A stretch of DNA of 64,000 nucleotides from Stutzerimonas urumqiensis (GTDB lineage Bacteria; Pseudomonadota; Gammaproteobacteria; Pseudomonadales; Pseudomonadaceae), in NCBI RefSeq assembly GCF_003640395.1, contig NZ_RBZQ01000002.1:372001-436000 (forward strand), written 5' to 3'. A model generated the notes under the pieces. That model did not search any database. It was not told where the DNA came from and worked only from the letters and a program-made list of their open reading frames with translations. This document shows positions 35,912 through 45,286 of the stretch, one piece after another. Made by a program: the position numbers and the translations under genes. The first letter of the stretch is position 1. Each line of letters begins with the position of its first letter.

Positions 35912-36027
35912 GAGCCACGGGCTTCGCGAGCAGCCGCGCACCTGCAGACACCCCGACAGCCGGTTGCCCGGCCATTCCCCCAACCCCAAGGAGCGGGCCA
36001 CCCGGCCCATCCGAGCGAGCGTGCCCC

Positions 36028-36300
36028 ATGCTGACGCCCGAGACCGCGGTCGACGTGGTCGCCAACGCCGTCCACATCATCGTCATCGTCGTCAGCGTGC
36101 TGGTCGTCCCGAGCCTGATCGGCGGCCTGCTGGTCAGCATTTTCCAGGCGGCCACGCAGATCAACGAACAGATGCTGAGCTTCCTGCCGCGCCTGCTGAT
36201 CACGCTCGGCATGCTGGTATTCGCCGGTCACTGGATCCTCGGCACGCTGAGCGACCTGTTCATCGAAACCTTCCGGCAGGCAGGCCGGCTGGTCGGTTAG
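36028..36300 (+). CDS. fliQ: Flagellar export gate protein FliQ
   Basis: The ATG at 36028 gives 90 residues, the normal FliQ length; the open frame upstream runs into the repeat region. Two membrane segments are clear (IIVIVVSVLVVPSLIGGLLV and LLITLGMLVFAGHWILGTLS), with SIFQAATQINEQMLSFLPRL between them, the FliQ signature. fliR follows after 2 bp. It would be transcribed either through the upstream repeats from fliP or from its own promoter. Confidence 0.97.
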   Translation: MLTPETAVDVVANAVHIIVIVVSVLVVPSLIGGLLVSIFQAATQINEQMLSFLPRLLITLGMLVFAGHWILGTLSDLFIETFRQAGRLVG

Positions 36301-36302
36301 CC

Positions 36303-37100
36303 ATGAATGACGATGCGCTGATGACGGTCGGGCAGTACCTCAACGGGCTGCTCGCCTACTGGTGGCCGTTCTGCCGGATCATGGCGGTGTTCGCCTTCGC
36401 GCCCCTGTTCAACAACAAGACGATTCCGCTGCGCGTGCGGGTCGTGCTGGCGCTGGCGATCACCGTGGTGCTGTCGTCCGCGCTGCCGACGCCGCCGACC
36501 ATCGACCCGCTGTCGGCGCTGGGCCTGCTGACCGCCTTCGAGCAGATCGCCATGGGCCTGCTGCTGGGCGTGTCGCTGGCGCTGGTGTTCACCGTATTCA
36601 CGCTGGTCGGCGACATCGTCTCGACGCAGCTCGGCCTGTCGATGGCGGTCTACAACGACCCGGCCAACGGCGTGTCGTCGTCATCGATCATCTACCAGCT
36701 CTATTTCATCCTGCTGGTGTTCCTGTTTCTGGCCGTCGACGGGCATCTGGTGACGATCAGCATCCTGTACCAGAGCTTCGTCTATTGGCCGATCGGCAGC
36801 GGCGTGCACTGGGACGGCCTGCAAACGCTGGTGCAGGCGCTCGCCTGGGTGATTTCGGCGGCGCTGCTGATCGCGTTGCCGATGGTGTTCTGCATGACGC
36901 TGGTGCAGTTCTGCTTCGGCCTGCTCAACCGCATTTCGCCGGCGATGAACCTCTTTTCGCTGGGTTTTCCCATGGCGATCCTGGCCGGACTGGTGCTGAT
37001 CCTGGTGACGCTGCCCAACCTGTCCGAAGGCTACCTGCACCTGACGCGCGAGCTGTTGGGCAACATCGGGCGCATGCTCACGGAGGGTCGCCGTGTCTGA
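36303..37100 (+). CDS. fliR: Flagellar export gate protein FliR
   Basis: This 265-residue protein has about six membrane segments. Family marks are AYWWPFCRIMAVFAFAPLFN, FEQIAMGLLLGVSLALVFTV and GLLNRISPAMNLFSLGFPMA. It completes the FliPQR gate. The flhB start lies 8 bases inside its 3' end. Confidence 0.97.
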   Translation: MNDDALMTVGQYLNGLLAYWWPFCRIMAVFAFAPLFNNKTIPLRVRVVLALAITVVLSSALPTPPTIDPLSALGLLTAFEQIAMGLLLGVSLALVFTVFTLVGDIVSTQLGLSMAVYNDPANGVSSSSIIYQLYFILLVFLFLAVDGHLVTISILYQSFVYWPIGSGVHWDGLQTLVQALAWVISAALLIALPMVFCMTLVQFCFGLLNRISPAMNLFSLGFPMAILAGLVLILVTLPNLSEGYLHLTRELLGNIGRMLTEGRRV

Positions 37101-38226
37101 GCAGAGCAGCACCCAGGACAAGACGGAAGAAGCCTCCCAGCACAAGCTCAAGAAGAGCCGCGAGGACGGCCAGGTCGCGCGTTCCAAGGACGTCGCCACC
37201 ACCGTCTCGCTGCTCGTCACGCTGCTGGCGCTCAAGTGGAGCGGCGGCTGGTTCTATGCCGGGCTGGAGCAGAGCTTCACTTACGCCTTCGTCAACTTCG
37301 GCCACAGCGAGATCGGGCTGGACGACCTCAAACTGGTGCTGCTGCACAACCTGTTCGTACTCATCGCGGTGCTGTTGCCGCTGCTGATCACGCCGCTGCT
37401 GGTGGTGGCGTTCGGCCTGGTGCCGGGTGGCTGGGTGTTCTCCTCGAAGAACTTCGCGCCGAAATTCTCCAAGCTCAACCCGATCACCGGACTGGGCCGC
37501 ATGTTCGGCGCGCAGAACTGGGCCGAGCTGGGCAAGTCGCTGCTCAAGATCGCCGTGCTGCTGGGCATCGCCACCTGGCAGCTCTACTACGCCGCGCCGC
37601 GGCTGATGGCGCTGCAACGCACCGACATCTACACCGCCATCGGCAGCGCCTTCTCGCTGACCTTCGATCTCGCCATCGCGCTGCTGCTGGTGTTCCTGCT
37701 GTTCGCGCTGATCGACGTGCCGCTGCAACGGTTTTTCTTCCTCAAGAAGATGCGCATGACCAAGCAGGAGCGCAAGGAAGAGCACAAGAACCAGGAAGGC
37801 CGCCCCGAAGTGAAGGCGCGCATCCGCCAGGTGCAGCGGCAGATGGCGCAGCGGCAGATCAACCGCGTGATCAAGACCGCCGACGTGGTGGTGGTCAACC
37901 CGGTGCACTTCGCCGTGGCGATCCGTTACGACCGCAAGAAGGCCGACGCGCCCTACGTGATCGCCAAGGGCGTCGACGAGATGGCGCTGTACATCCGCAA
38001 GATGGCCGCCGCCCACTCGCTGGAGGTGGTCGAAGCGCCGCCGCTGGCCCGTGCCATCTACTTCACCACCCAGGTCAACCAGCAGATCCCGGCGCAGCTC
38101 TACACCGCCGTGGCGCACGTGCTGACCTACATCCTGCAATTGAAAGCCTGGAAGCAGGGCCGGCGTGCCAAGCCGTCCCTGCCCGACACGCTGCCCATCC
38201 CTGACGACCTGTTGAAACGAGCCTGA
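37093..38226 (+). CDS. flhB: Export specificity switch FlhB with a variant NPVH cleavage motif
   Basis: The start is a GTG at 37093 preceded by GGAGGG (37082-37087). The 377 residues have the FlhB N-terminus (KTEEASQHKLKKSREDGQVA), four membrane segments, a charged linker (KQERKEEHKNQEGRPEVKAR) and the C-terminal cytoplasmic domain. The self-cleavage site, usually NPTH, reads NPVH here (VVVNPVHFAVAIRYDRKKA). FlhB with FlhA forms the export gate and switches from hook to filament export after cleavage. flhA follows after 2 bp. Confidence 0.97.
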   Translation: MSEQSSTQDKTEEASQHKLKKSREDGQVARSKDVATTVSLLVTLLALKWSGGWFYAGLEQSFTYAFVNFGHSEIGLDDLKLVLLHNLFVLIAVLLPLLITPLLVVAFGLVPGGWVFSSKNFAPKFSKLNPITGLGRMFGAQNWAELGKSLLKIAVLLGIATWQLYYAAPRLMALQRTDIYTAIGSAFSLTFDLAIALLLVFLLFALIDVPLQRFFFLKKMRMTKQERKEEHKNQEGRPEVKARIRQVQRQMAQRQINRVIKTADVVVVNPVHFAVAIRYDRKKADAPYVIAKGVDEMALYIRKMAAAHSLEVVEAPPLARAIYFTTQVNQQIPAQLYTAVAHVLTYILQLKAWKQGRRAKPSLPDTLPIPDDLLKRA

Positions 38227-38228
38227 TC

Positions 38229-40325
38229 ATGAACCTCCTGCACTCGCTCATGCCCACCCTGCGCAGCGGACGGATCGGGATTCCGATCCTGATCCTATCG
38301 CTGCTGGCGATGATCATCCTGCCGCTGCCGCCGCAGATGCTGGACATCCTGTTCACCTTCAACATCGCCATGGCGGTGCTGGTGCTGCTGGTCAGCGTGT
38401 CGTCGAAGAGTCCGCTGGATTTCTCGCTGTTCCCGACGGTCATCCTGATCACCACGCTGCTGCGCCTGGGCCTGAACGTCGCCTCCACGCGAGTGGTGCT
38501 GCTCGACGGCCACAGCGGCACGGGCGCGGCGGGCAAGGTGATCGAGGCCTTCGGCGAGGTGGTGATCGGCGGCAACTTCATCGTCGGCCTGGTGGTGTTC
38601 GTCATCCTGATGATCATCAACTTCATCGTGATCACCAAGGGTGGCGAGCGGATCTCCGAGGTGACCGCACGCTTCACCCTCGACGCGCTGCCGGGCAAGC
38701 AGATGGCGATCGACGCCGACCTGAACGCCGGGCTGATCAACCAGGACGAAGCCAAGGCGCGCCGCCAGGAAGTGTCGAAGGAGGCCGACTTCTACGGTGC
38801 GATGGACGGCGCCTCGAAGTTCGTCCGCGGCGACGCCATCGCCGGCATCCTGATCCTGCTGATCAACCTGTTCGGTGGCTTCGCCATCGGCGTGTTCGTG
38901 CATGGCCTGCCGGCCGCCGACGCCTTCCGCCAGTACGCCCTGCTGACCATCGGCGATGGCCTGGTCGCGCAGATCCCCGCGCTGCTGCTGGCGACCGCTG
39001 CGGCGATCATCGTCACCCGCATCAACGAAGCCACCGAGATCACCGACCAGGTCCAGCGCCAGTTGCTGGCCTCACCCTCGACCCTCTACACCGTGGCCGG
39101 CATCCTGGCGATCCTCGGCATCGTGCCGGGCATGCCGCACCTGGCCTTCCTCGGTTTCGCCGCGCTGGTCGGGTTCATCGCCTGGCGCGTCTCGAAACGG
39201 GCGCCGATCGCCGCCGCGGCCGACCTGAAGGAAATCCAGGCGCTGGGCGAGGCGATGGACCAGGAGAAGGCCAAGACCCTGGCCTGGGACGACATCCCGC
39301 TGGTCGAGCGGCTGTCCATCTCGCTTGGCTACAAGCTGGTCGGGCTGGTCAACGAAGCCTCCGGCGCGCCGCTGCCCCAGCGGGTTCGCGGGGTCCGGCA
39401 GACGCTCTCCGAGCAGCTCGGCTTCCTGCTGCCGGAAGTGCAGATCCGCGACAGCCTGCGGCTGAAGGCGTCGCAGTACGACATCTACATCAACGGCGAG
39501 AAGATCGACGGCGCGGAAATCCACGCCGACCGGCTGATGGCCATCCCCTCGCCGGAGCTCTACGGCGAGATCGACGGCATCCTCGGCCATGACCCGGCCT
39601 ACCGCATGCAGGTGGTGTGGATTCAGCCGGCGGACAAATCGCGCGCGCTGAACCTCGGCTATCAGGTGATCGACTGCGCCAGCGTGGTCGCCACGCACCT
39701 GAACAAGGTGGTGCGCGAGTACCTGCCCGAGCTGTTCAAGCACGACGACGTCGAGCACCTGATGAAGCGCCTGTCGGTGCAGGCGCCGAAGCTCGCCGAA
39801 AGCCTCAGGGGCCAGCTCAGCTACACCCAGCAGTTGCGGGTCTATCGCCAGCTGTTGCAGGAGGAAGTGCCGCTGCGCGACATCGAAACCATCGCCAGCA
39901 CGCTGCTCGAAAGCAGCGAATCGACCAAGGACCCGGTCCTGCTGGCCTCGGACGTGCGCTTCGCCCTGCGTCGCAGCATCGTCTCGGCGATTGCCGGCGA
40001 CCGCCGCGAACTGGGCGTCTTCACGCTGGAAAACAACCTGGAAAACACCCTGCTCAACGCACTGGCGATCGCCCAGCAGGCCGGCCCGGTGAGCCTCGAC
40101 AACATCCCGGTCGAGCCGAGCCTGCTCAACCAGTTGCAGCAGATCATGCCGGTGGTGAAGGAAAAGCTGCGCAAGGACGGCCACCCGCCGATCCTCGCCG
40201 TGATGCCGCAGCTGCGACCGCTGCTGGCGCGTTATGCCCGCGTGTTCAGCCCCGGCCTGCACGTGCTGTCGCAGAACGAGATTCCCGACCGCGTCGGCGT
40301 GAACATTCTCGGCACCCTGGGCTGA
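38229..40325 (+). CDS. flhA: Flagellar export gate protein FlhA
   Basis: This 698-residue protein has eight N-terminal membrane segments and a large C-terminal cytoplasmic domain. The FHIPEP block is visible: TVILITTLLRLGLNVASTRV, GGNFIVGLVVFVILMIINFI, ARFTLDALPGKQMAIDADLN and GASKFVRGDAIAGILILLIN. The C-terminal part includes LRVYRQLLQEEVPLRDIETI and FALRRSIVSAIAGDRRELGV. It is the last gene of the fliMNP-QR-flhBA block. A convergent PilZ gene ends 10 bp after its stop. Confidence 0.98.
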   Translation: MNLLHSLMPTLRSGRIGIPILILSLLAMIILPLPPQMLDILFTFNIAMAVLVLLVSVSSKSPLDFSLFPTVILITTLLRLGLNVASTRVVLLDGHSGTGAAGKVIEAFGEVVIGGNFIVGLVVFVILMIINFIVITKGGERISEVTARFTLDALPGKQMAIDADLNAGLINQDEAKARRQEVSKEADFYGAMDGASKFVRGDAIAGILILLINLFGGFAIGVFVHGLPAADAFRQYALLTIGDGLVAQIPALLLATAAAIIVTRINEATEITDQVQRQLLASPSTLYTVAGILAILGIVPGMPHLAFLGFAALVGFIAWRVSKRAPIAAAADLKEIQALGEAMDQEKAKTLAWDDIPLVERLSISLGYKLVGLVNEASGAPLPQRVRGVRQTLSEQLGFLLPEVQIRDSLRLKASQYDIYINGEKIDGAEIHADRLMAIPSPELYGEIDGILGHDPAYRMQVVWIQPADKSRALNLGYQVIDCASVVATHLNKVVREYLPELFKHDDVEHLMKRLSVQAPKLAESLRGQLSYTQQLRVYRQLLQEEVPLRDIETIASTLLESSESTKDPVLLASDVRFALRRSIVSAIAGDRRELGVFTLENNLENTLLNALAIAQQAGPVSLDNIPVEPSLLNQLQQIMPVVKEKLRKDGHPPILAVMPQLRPLLARYARVFSPGLHVLSQNEIPDRVGVNILGTLG

Positions 40326-40335
40326 GCCCGGCCGA

Positions 40336-40677
40336 TCACCAGGCCCCTTGCCGGCGCTTGAGCAGGCCCTGCACCAGCAGGGAGAACTCGGGCGCCGGGC
40401 GGTCCAGCGAGAAGCCCATCTCGAAGCTGCCGCGCCGACTGTCGCGCCGCGACCACTGGCAGATCACCGTGACCGGCACGTCCGCCACCCGCTCGCCGTG
40501 CTCGGGCACGTGCAGCGTGATCTCGTAGCAGCCGCCGACCACCAGTGGCTCGCTCGCCACCATTCGCAGGCCGCCCAGCGACAGGTCGCCGACATAGCCC
40601 ATGTCGTCGCCGCTCAGGCGGTTGGTCACGCGGATGGAAGAGATGTAGCGGTAGGAAACCCGTCTGTGCTGGCGCAT
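40336..40677 (-). CDS. PilZ-domain c-di-GMP-binding protein
   Basis: The ATG at 40677 gives 113 residues, preceded by GGGAG at 7 bases; the frame upstream of it is not conserved-looking. The whole protein is a PilZ domain: RQHRRVSYR provides the RxxxR ligand motif and DLSLGG the (D/N)xSxxG motif. Both cyclic di-GMP contacts are intact. It lacks the YcgR N-terminal domain. Converging on flhA, it may link c-di-GMP to this flagellar system, which is an inference from position only. Confidence 0.92.
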   Translation of the reverse strand: MRQHRRVSYRYISSIRVTNRLSGDDMGYVGDLSLGGLRMVASEPLVVGGCYEITLHVPEHGERVADVPVTVICQWSRRDSRRGSFEMGFSLDRPAPEFSLLVQGLLKRRQGAW

Positions 40678-40803
40678 GTCCGCTCCCGTGCGGTGAAGCC
40701 CGCCCGGCGCCGGCCTTTGCAGGCGGCGCATGGCGGTTGCGTTGTGGTGCACGGAAGAGGCGACCGCCGTGGCCTCGGACTTAAACGCCGGCGGCCGGGT
40801 CTG

Positions 40804-41424
40804 TCAGTCGAGCACCACCAATCGGTTGGGCAGTTCGTCGCGGGCATGGGTGGCCGGCACCTTGTCGTGCAGCACCGCGCCGCAGGCATCGATGCAGACG
40901 AGGAAGCCCTCGAGCACCTGCCCCTGCCGAACGTGGTCGGTGAAGGTGTCGACGATGCCCTGCCATACCTGGTTGTCGACACGGCTCGAAATGCCGCGGT
41001 CGACCAGAATCTCGACATAGCGCTCGGCTTCGGAGACGAAGATCAGCACGCCGGTGTCGCCGTCGGTGTGGTGCAGGTTCTGCTCGACGAACTGCCGACG
41101 CGCCAGGTTGCACGCCCGCCAGTGACGCACACCGCGTGGCACCAACCGCGTGGTCAGCGACGGGATGCGGAACAGCAGCGCGAGGACGATGAACAGGCCC
41201 CATTGCAGCATCATCAGCGTCCCGGCGCCCAGCCAGCCGTCGCCGAACAGCAGGAGTACGCCGGGCACAACCAGCGCGATCAGGCTCGCCCACAGCAGCG
41301 GGATGTAGTGATAGTCGTCGGCCTGGGCCGCCAGCACGGTCACCAGCTCGGCATCGGTGCCGCGCTCGATCCGGGCGATGGCCTCGGCGACCTGTCGTTG
41401 CTCGGCTTCTGTCAAAAGCGTCAT
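40804..41424 (-). CDS. TPM-domain membrane protein
   Basis: This 206-residue protein has a short N-terminal TPM region (LTEAEQRQVAEAIARIERGT), two membrane segments (about 41-60 and 68-86) and a C-terminal TPM half (GDTGVLIFVSEAERYVEILV, VWQGIVDTFTDHVRQGQVLE). It follows the second TPM gene by 15 bp and so belongs to a lemA-TPM-TPM operon. Such trios are common and of unclear function; roles in membrane stress or protein folding have been proposed for TPM proteins. Confidence 0.88.
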   Translation of the reverse strand: MTLLTEAEQRQVAEAIARIERGTDAELVTVLAAQADDYHYIPLLWASLIALVVPGVLLLFGDGWLGAGTLMMLQWGLFIVLALLFRIPSLTTRLVPRGVRHWRACNLARRQFVEQNLHHTDGDTGVLIFVSEAERYVEILVDRGISSRVDNQVWQGIVDTFTDHVRQGQVLEGFLVCIDACGAVLHDKVPATHARDELPNRLVVLD

Positions 41425-41439
41425 GCGTGTCCTCTCGAT

Positions 41440-42189
41440 TCACCAGCCACCGGAAGCGCCTCCGCCACCGAAACCACCGCCACCGCCGCCGAAGCCGCCA
41501 CCGCCAAAGCCGCCACCGCCGCCGCGGCCCATGCCGCCGAGCAACGCGCCGGCGAGCACGGCGCGCCCCATGCCCCCTCGGCGTCCGCGTCGGCCGCCGA
41601 CCAGAAACATCACCACCAGCATCAGGAAAAAGAACAGCACCGGCAGCCCGCCCTCAGGCGAGCCGTGCATCGGCAATGGCTGCGTGGCCGAAGTGGGTGC
41701 CGTCAGCGGATCGCCGCCCAGCACCTGCACCATCGCGGCGGCGCCCTCGAGAATGCCGCGCTCGAACGCACCCTGCCGGAACGCGGGGACCATGATCCGG
41801 TTGATGATCAGCGACGACTCGGCGTCGGTCAGCCGGCCTTCCAGCCCATAGCCGACCTCGATGCGGATGCGCCGCTCGTCGCGTGCCACGACCAGCAGCG
41901 CGCCGGTGTCCTTGCCCTTCTCGCCGATGCCCCACTGGCGACCGAGCTGCAGCCCGACCTCCTCGATCGTCCGGCCTTGCAGATCGGGCAGCGTGACGAC
42001 CACGACCTGCTCGCCACTGGCGTCCTCATGCCCGGCCAGCATCCGGGTCAGCCGCGCCTCGGCGACTGGGTCGAGCATCTCGGCGCGGTCGACCACGCGA
42101 CCGGTCAGCGGTGGGGCCTGGAAATCCTGCGCCACCGCCGTACCGACCCAGGCCAGCAGGACGAGCAACGCGAGCGTGAGCGGCTTCAT
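41440..42189 (-). CDS. TPM-domain (YgcG-family) exported protein with glycine-rich tail
   Basis: This 249-residue protein has a signal peptide (MKPLTLALLVLLAWVGTAVA), the TPM domain (about 25-150: LTGRVVDRAEMLDPVAEARL, GEQVVVVTLPDLQGRTIEE, RLTDAESSLIINRIMVPAFR), one membrane segment near 185, and a Gly/Phe-rich C-terminus (GGGGFGGGGFGGGG). This layout is typical of YgcG proteins. Its start overlaps the lemA stop by one base. Confidence 0.92.
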   Translation of the reverse strand: MKPLTLALLVLLAWVGTAVAQDFQAPPLTGRVVDRAEMLDPVAEARLTRMLAGHEDASGEQVVVVTLPDLQGRTIEEVGLQLGRQWGIGEKGKDTGALLVVARDERRIRIEVGYGLEGRLTDAESSLIINRIMVPAFRQGAFERGILEGAAAMVQVLGGDPLTAPTSATQPLPMHGSPEGGLPVLFFFLMLVVMFLVGGRRGRRGGMGRAVLAGALLGGMGRGGGGGFGGGGFGGGGGGFGGGGASGGW

Positions 42190-42794
42190 CAGAACTTCAC
42201 TTGCGGCGCCTGCTCGGCGTTCTCGGTGGTGGCCTCGAAGTTCTCCCGCAGCGGCAGGTCGTCATACAGCACGCTGTGCCAGATGCGCCCCGGGAAGGTG
42301 CGAATCTCGGTGTTGTAGCGCTCGACCGCCTGGATGAAATCGCGGCGCGCGACCGCGATGCGATTCTCGGTGCCTTCGAGTTGCGACTGGAGGGCCAGGA
42401 AGTTCTGGTTCGATTTCAGGTCCGGGTAGCGTTCGGCGACCGCCATCAGCCGGCTCAGGGCGCCAGTGAGCTGCGCCTGCACCGCCTGGAATTGTTGAAT
42501 CTTTTCCGGATCGTCGAGGGTGCTGGCGTCGACCTGGATGGAGGTCGCCTTGGCACGCGCCTCGATCACCTCGGTGAGCGTCTCGCGCTCCTGCTCGGCG
42601 TAACCCTTGACCGTCTCCACCAGGTTGGGAATCAGGTCCGCGCGGCGCTGGTACTGGTTCTCGACCTGCGCCCAGGCTGACTTCACCTGCTCGTCGAGTT
42701 CGGGAATGGTGTTCACGCCGCAGCCAGCCAGCAGCCACGACAGACACAGCACGACAGCCACGCGCCAGGTCGATCGGTAGTTCGCAAGGTCCAT
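42189..42794 (-). CDS. lemA: LemA family lipoprotein
   Basis: The ATG at 42794 gives 201 residues with a lipoprotein signal (VLCLSWLLAGC, Cys near residue 25). The LemA core is visible: QVENQYQRRADLIPNLVETV, KGYAEQERETLTEVIEARAK, LKSNQNFLALQSQLEGTENR and AVERYNTEIRTFPG. LemA proteins are helical and membrane-anchored, of unclear molecular function. The gene leads the operon with the two TPM genes. Confidence 0.92.
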   Translation of the reverse strand: MDLANYRSTWRVAVVLCLSWLLAGCGVNTIPELDEQVKSAWAQVENQYQRRADLIPNLVETVKGYAEQERETLTEVIEARAKATSIQVDASTLDDPEKIQQFQAVQAQLTGALSRLMAVAERYPDLKSNQNFLALQSQLEGTENRIAVARRDFIQAVERYNTEIRTFPGRIWHSVLYDDLPLRENFEATTENAEQAPQVKF

Positions 42795-42876
42795 GTTCAG
42801 CTCGTCCGCCAAGTGTTCGGTAACACCCTTGGGAAAACGAGGCACAGAGAAGGTTCAGGGAGGAAGGGTGCCGGAG

Positions 42877-42908
42877 CCCGAAGCGGAAACCCCCGGTTCC
42901 GCTTCGGG
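42877..42908 (-). terminator. Hairpin after the glutaryl-CoA dehydrogenase gene
   Basis: CCCGAAGCGGAA and TTCCGCTTCGGG form a perfect 12 bp stem. It lies just after the gcdH stop. There is no clear T run, so it may stop transcription weakly or only stabilise the mRNA. Confidence 0.6.
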
Positions 42909-42922
42909 ATGCAGCGCGGCTA

Positions 42923-44104
42923 TCAGAAAAACGCCTGGATGCCCGTCTGCGCCCGTCCGAGGATCAGCGCGTGAACGTCATGCGTGCCTTCGTAGGTGTT
43001 CACGACTTCCAGATTGACCAGATGCCGCGCGACCCCGAACTCGTCGCTGATGCCGTTGCCGCCCATCATGTCGCGGGCCATGCGGGCGATGTCGAGGGCC
43101 TTGCCGCAGCTGTTGCGCTTCATGATCGAGGTGATTTCCACCGCGGCGGTGCCTTCGTCCTTCATCCGCCCCAGGCGCAGGCAGCCCTGCAAGGCCAGGG
43201 TGATCTCGGTCTGCATGTCGGCGAGCTTCTTCTGAATCAGCTGGTTAGCGGCCAGCGGGCGACCGAACTGCTTGCGATCGAGCGTGTACTGGCGCGCGGT
43301 ATGCCAGCAGAACTCGGCGGCGCCCAGCGCGCCCCAGCTGATGCCGTAGCGGGCCGAGTTGAGGCAGGTGAAGGGACCTTTGAGGCCACGCACGTCGGGG
43401 AAGGCGTTCTCCTCGGGGCAGAACACGTTGTCCATGACGATCTCGCCGGTGATCGAGGCGCGCAGCCCGACCTTGCCGTGGATCGCCGGCGCGGACAGTC
43501 CTTCCCAGCCCTTTTCCAGCACGAAGCCGCGGATGGCGCCCTCGTCGTCCTTGGCCCACACCACGAAGACGTCGGCGATGGGGCTGTTGGTGATCCACAT
43601 CTTGGCGCCGGACAGGCGGTAGCCGCCGTCGACCTTCTTCGCCCGGGTGACCATCGAGCCGGGGTCGGAGCCGTGATCGGGTTCGGTCAGGCCGAAGCAG
43701 CCGATGTATTCGCCGCTGGCGAGCTTGGGCAGGTACTTCTGCTTGGTCGCCTCGCTGCCGAATTCGTTGATCGGCACCATGACCAGCGACGATTGCACGC
43801 TCATCATCGAGCGGTAGCCCGAGTCGATGCGTTCGACCTCGCGGGCGATCAGGCCGTAGCACACGTAGTTCAGGCCACTGCCGCCGTATTCGGTAGGGAT
43901 GGTCGCGCCGAGCAGGCCGGTCTCGCCCATCTCGCGGAAGATCGCCGGGTCGGTCCTTTCGTGGCGGAAGGCCTCGAGCACGCGCGGCGCCAGCTTGTCG
44001 GCGGCGAACTGCCGGGCGCTGGCCTGCACCATGCGTTCTTCTTCGGTGAGCTGCTGGTCGAGCAGCAGCGGGTCTTCCCAGTTGAAACGTGCATTACCGG
44101 CCAT
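42923..44104 (-). CDS. gcdH: Glutaryl-CoA dehydrogenase
   Basis: The ATG at 44104 gives 393 residues. The acyl-CoA dehydrogenase family signatures are present ([40 protein letters not shown]). The C-terminal [20 protein letters not shown] includes the Glu that acts as catalytic base in glutaryl-CoA dehydrogenases. The enzyme oxidises and decarboxylates glutaryl-CoA to crotonyl-CoA in lysine and glutarate breakdown, with FAD and electron-transfer flavoprotein. It is divergent from the LysR gene, the P. aeruginosa gcdH/gcdR arrangement. Confidence 0.95.
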   Translation of the reverse strand: MAGNARFNWEDPLLLDQQLTEEERMVQASARQFAADKLAPRVLEAFRHERTDPAIFREMGETGLLGATIPTEYGGSGLNYVCYGLIAREVERIDSGYRSMMSVQSSLVMVPINEFGSEATKQKYLPKLASGEYIGCFGLTEPDHGSDPGSMVTRAKKVDGGYRLSGAKMWITNSPIADVFVVWAKDDEGAIRGFVLEKGWEGLSAPAIHGKVGLRASITGEIVMDNVFCPEENAFPDVRGLKGPFTCLNSARYGISWGALGAAEFCWHTARQYTLDRKQFGRPLAANQLIQKKLADMQTEITLALQGCLRLGRMKDEGTAAVEITSIMKRNSCGKALDIARMARDMMGGNGISDEFGVARHLVNLEVVNTYEGTHDVHALILGRAQTGIQAFF

Positions 44105-44323
44105 GCGCAATCCTCGAAAGCGTGGGTTTCTGCTCGCGGGCGCCACGCGAGCTGCGGTTGCCACCGCCCGCACACGCGCCCCCGCACGAGCGGGAATGAC
44201 CGGATGCTAGGTCGATCGCCACCGCCTGACAAACGAGGATTCAGCACCGACCTGTGCGTATCCTGCACTTCGACGTAAGCTTGCCGACCCACTTGCGACA
44301 TTTCCTGTGAGGGTCTCGCATAC

Positions 44324-45229
44324 ATGCGCCGCAAGATACCCAGCACCGCCGCCCTGATCGCGTTCGAAGCCGCCGCCCGCCACCAGAGCTTCACCCGCGC
44401 CGCCGAGGAACTGTCGCTGACCCAGAGCGCCATCTGCCGGCAGATCGGCGGACTGGAGGATTTTCTCGGCCTGGCCCTGTTTCGCCGTTCTCGGCGTGGC
44501 GTCCAGCTCACCGAGGCCGGCCAGTCCTATGCGCGCCGGATCGCCAGCCAGCTCGATGCGGTCGAGCGCGACACGCTGTCCGTGATGGGCCAGCAGGGCG
44601 CGACCAGCCTGGAGCTGGCCGTGGTGCCGACGTTCGGCACCCAGTGGCTGCTGCCGCGGCTGCGCCACTTCCAGGCCCGGCAGCCGCAGATCACGGTCAA
44701 CCTCACCAACCGGACCCGCCCCTTCCTGTTCGCCGACACGGACTTCGACGCCGCCCTTTATTTCGGCGATGCCGACTGGTCCGGTACCGAGGCGCACTTT
44801 CTGATGCACGAGGACCTGCAACCGGTGTGCAGTCCCGCCCTGCTGGACGGCGCCGGCCAGCTCGACCTCGACACCCTGGCGCGCTTGCCGCTGTTGCAGC
44901 AGACCACCCGGCCCTATGCCTGGCGCCAGTGGTTCGACTCGCTCGGCCTGAAGGTCGCGCGCGACATGACCGGCCCGCGGCTGGAGCTGTTCTCCATGCT
45001 CGCGCAGGCCGCCGAGCATGGCATGGGCGTGGCGTTGATTCCGCCGTTCCTGATCCAGCGCGAACTGGCCGACGGCCGGCTGGTGCCGGCGCACCCCCAT
45101 GTGTACCGCAGCGGGACGCGTGGCTATTACCTGATGATCCCCGAGCGCAAGGTGGAGTCGGCGGGGCTGATCGCGTTCAAGGATTGGTTGAAGGACGAGG
45201 CCGCGCTGTGGCGGCGCGAGCAGGGATGA
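44324..45229 (+). CDS. gcdR: LysR-family regulator, likely GcdR (glutarate/lysine catabolism)
   Basis: This 301-residue protein has the LysR N-terminal helix-turn-helix (about 5-65: TAALIAFEAAARHQSFTRAA, LTQSAICRQIGGLEDFLGLA) and a periplasmic-binding-like effector domain (LELAVVPTFGTQWLLPRLRH, HGMGVALIPPFLIQRELADG). It is divergent from gcdH across 219 bp, which supports its role as activator of gcdH in response to a glutarate-pathway compound. GcvA-type regulators are close relatives, so the name depends on the neighbour. Confidence 0.9.
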   Translation: MRRKIPSTAALIAFEAAARHQSFTRAAEELSLTQSAICRQIGGLEDFLGLALFRRSRRGVQLTEAGQSYARRIASQLDAVERDTLSVMGQQGATSLELAVVPTFGTQWLLPRLRHFQARQPQITVNLTNRTRPFLFADTDFDAALYFGDADWSGTEAHFLMHEDLQPVCSPALLDGAGQLDLDTLARLPLLQQTTRPYAWRQWFDSLGLKVARDMTGPRLELFSMLAQAAEHGMGVALIPPFLIQRELADGRLVPAHPHVYRSGTRGYYLMIPERKVESAGLIAFKDWLKDEAALWRREQG

Positions 45230-45286
45230 GGCGTACCGCCGTGGGCGCGAGGGTCGCGACCCGGTTTCGGCGGCCGGTGCGGCGGT

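Noticed and set aside
34588..36231. Long open frames on both strands across the fliP-fliQ gap
   Set aside because: They follow the tandem repeats and palindromes exactly (repeated peptide blocks), so they are by-products of repeats with GC-rich codons.
36028..36300. Possible N-terminal extension of FliQ into the repeat region
   Set aside because: The extension is repeat-derived, and the ATG at 36028 gives the standard 90-residue FliQ.
33840..36300. A hidden fliO between fliN and fliP or in the repeat gap
   Set aside because: fliN and fliP overlap by 4 bases, and no membrane-anchored small protein was found in the gap. fliO is also absent from related lateral loci.
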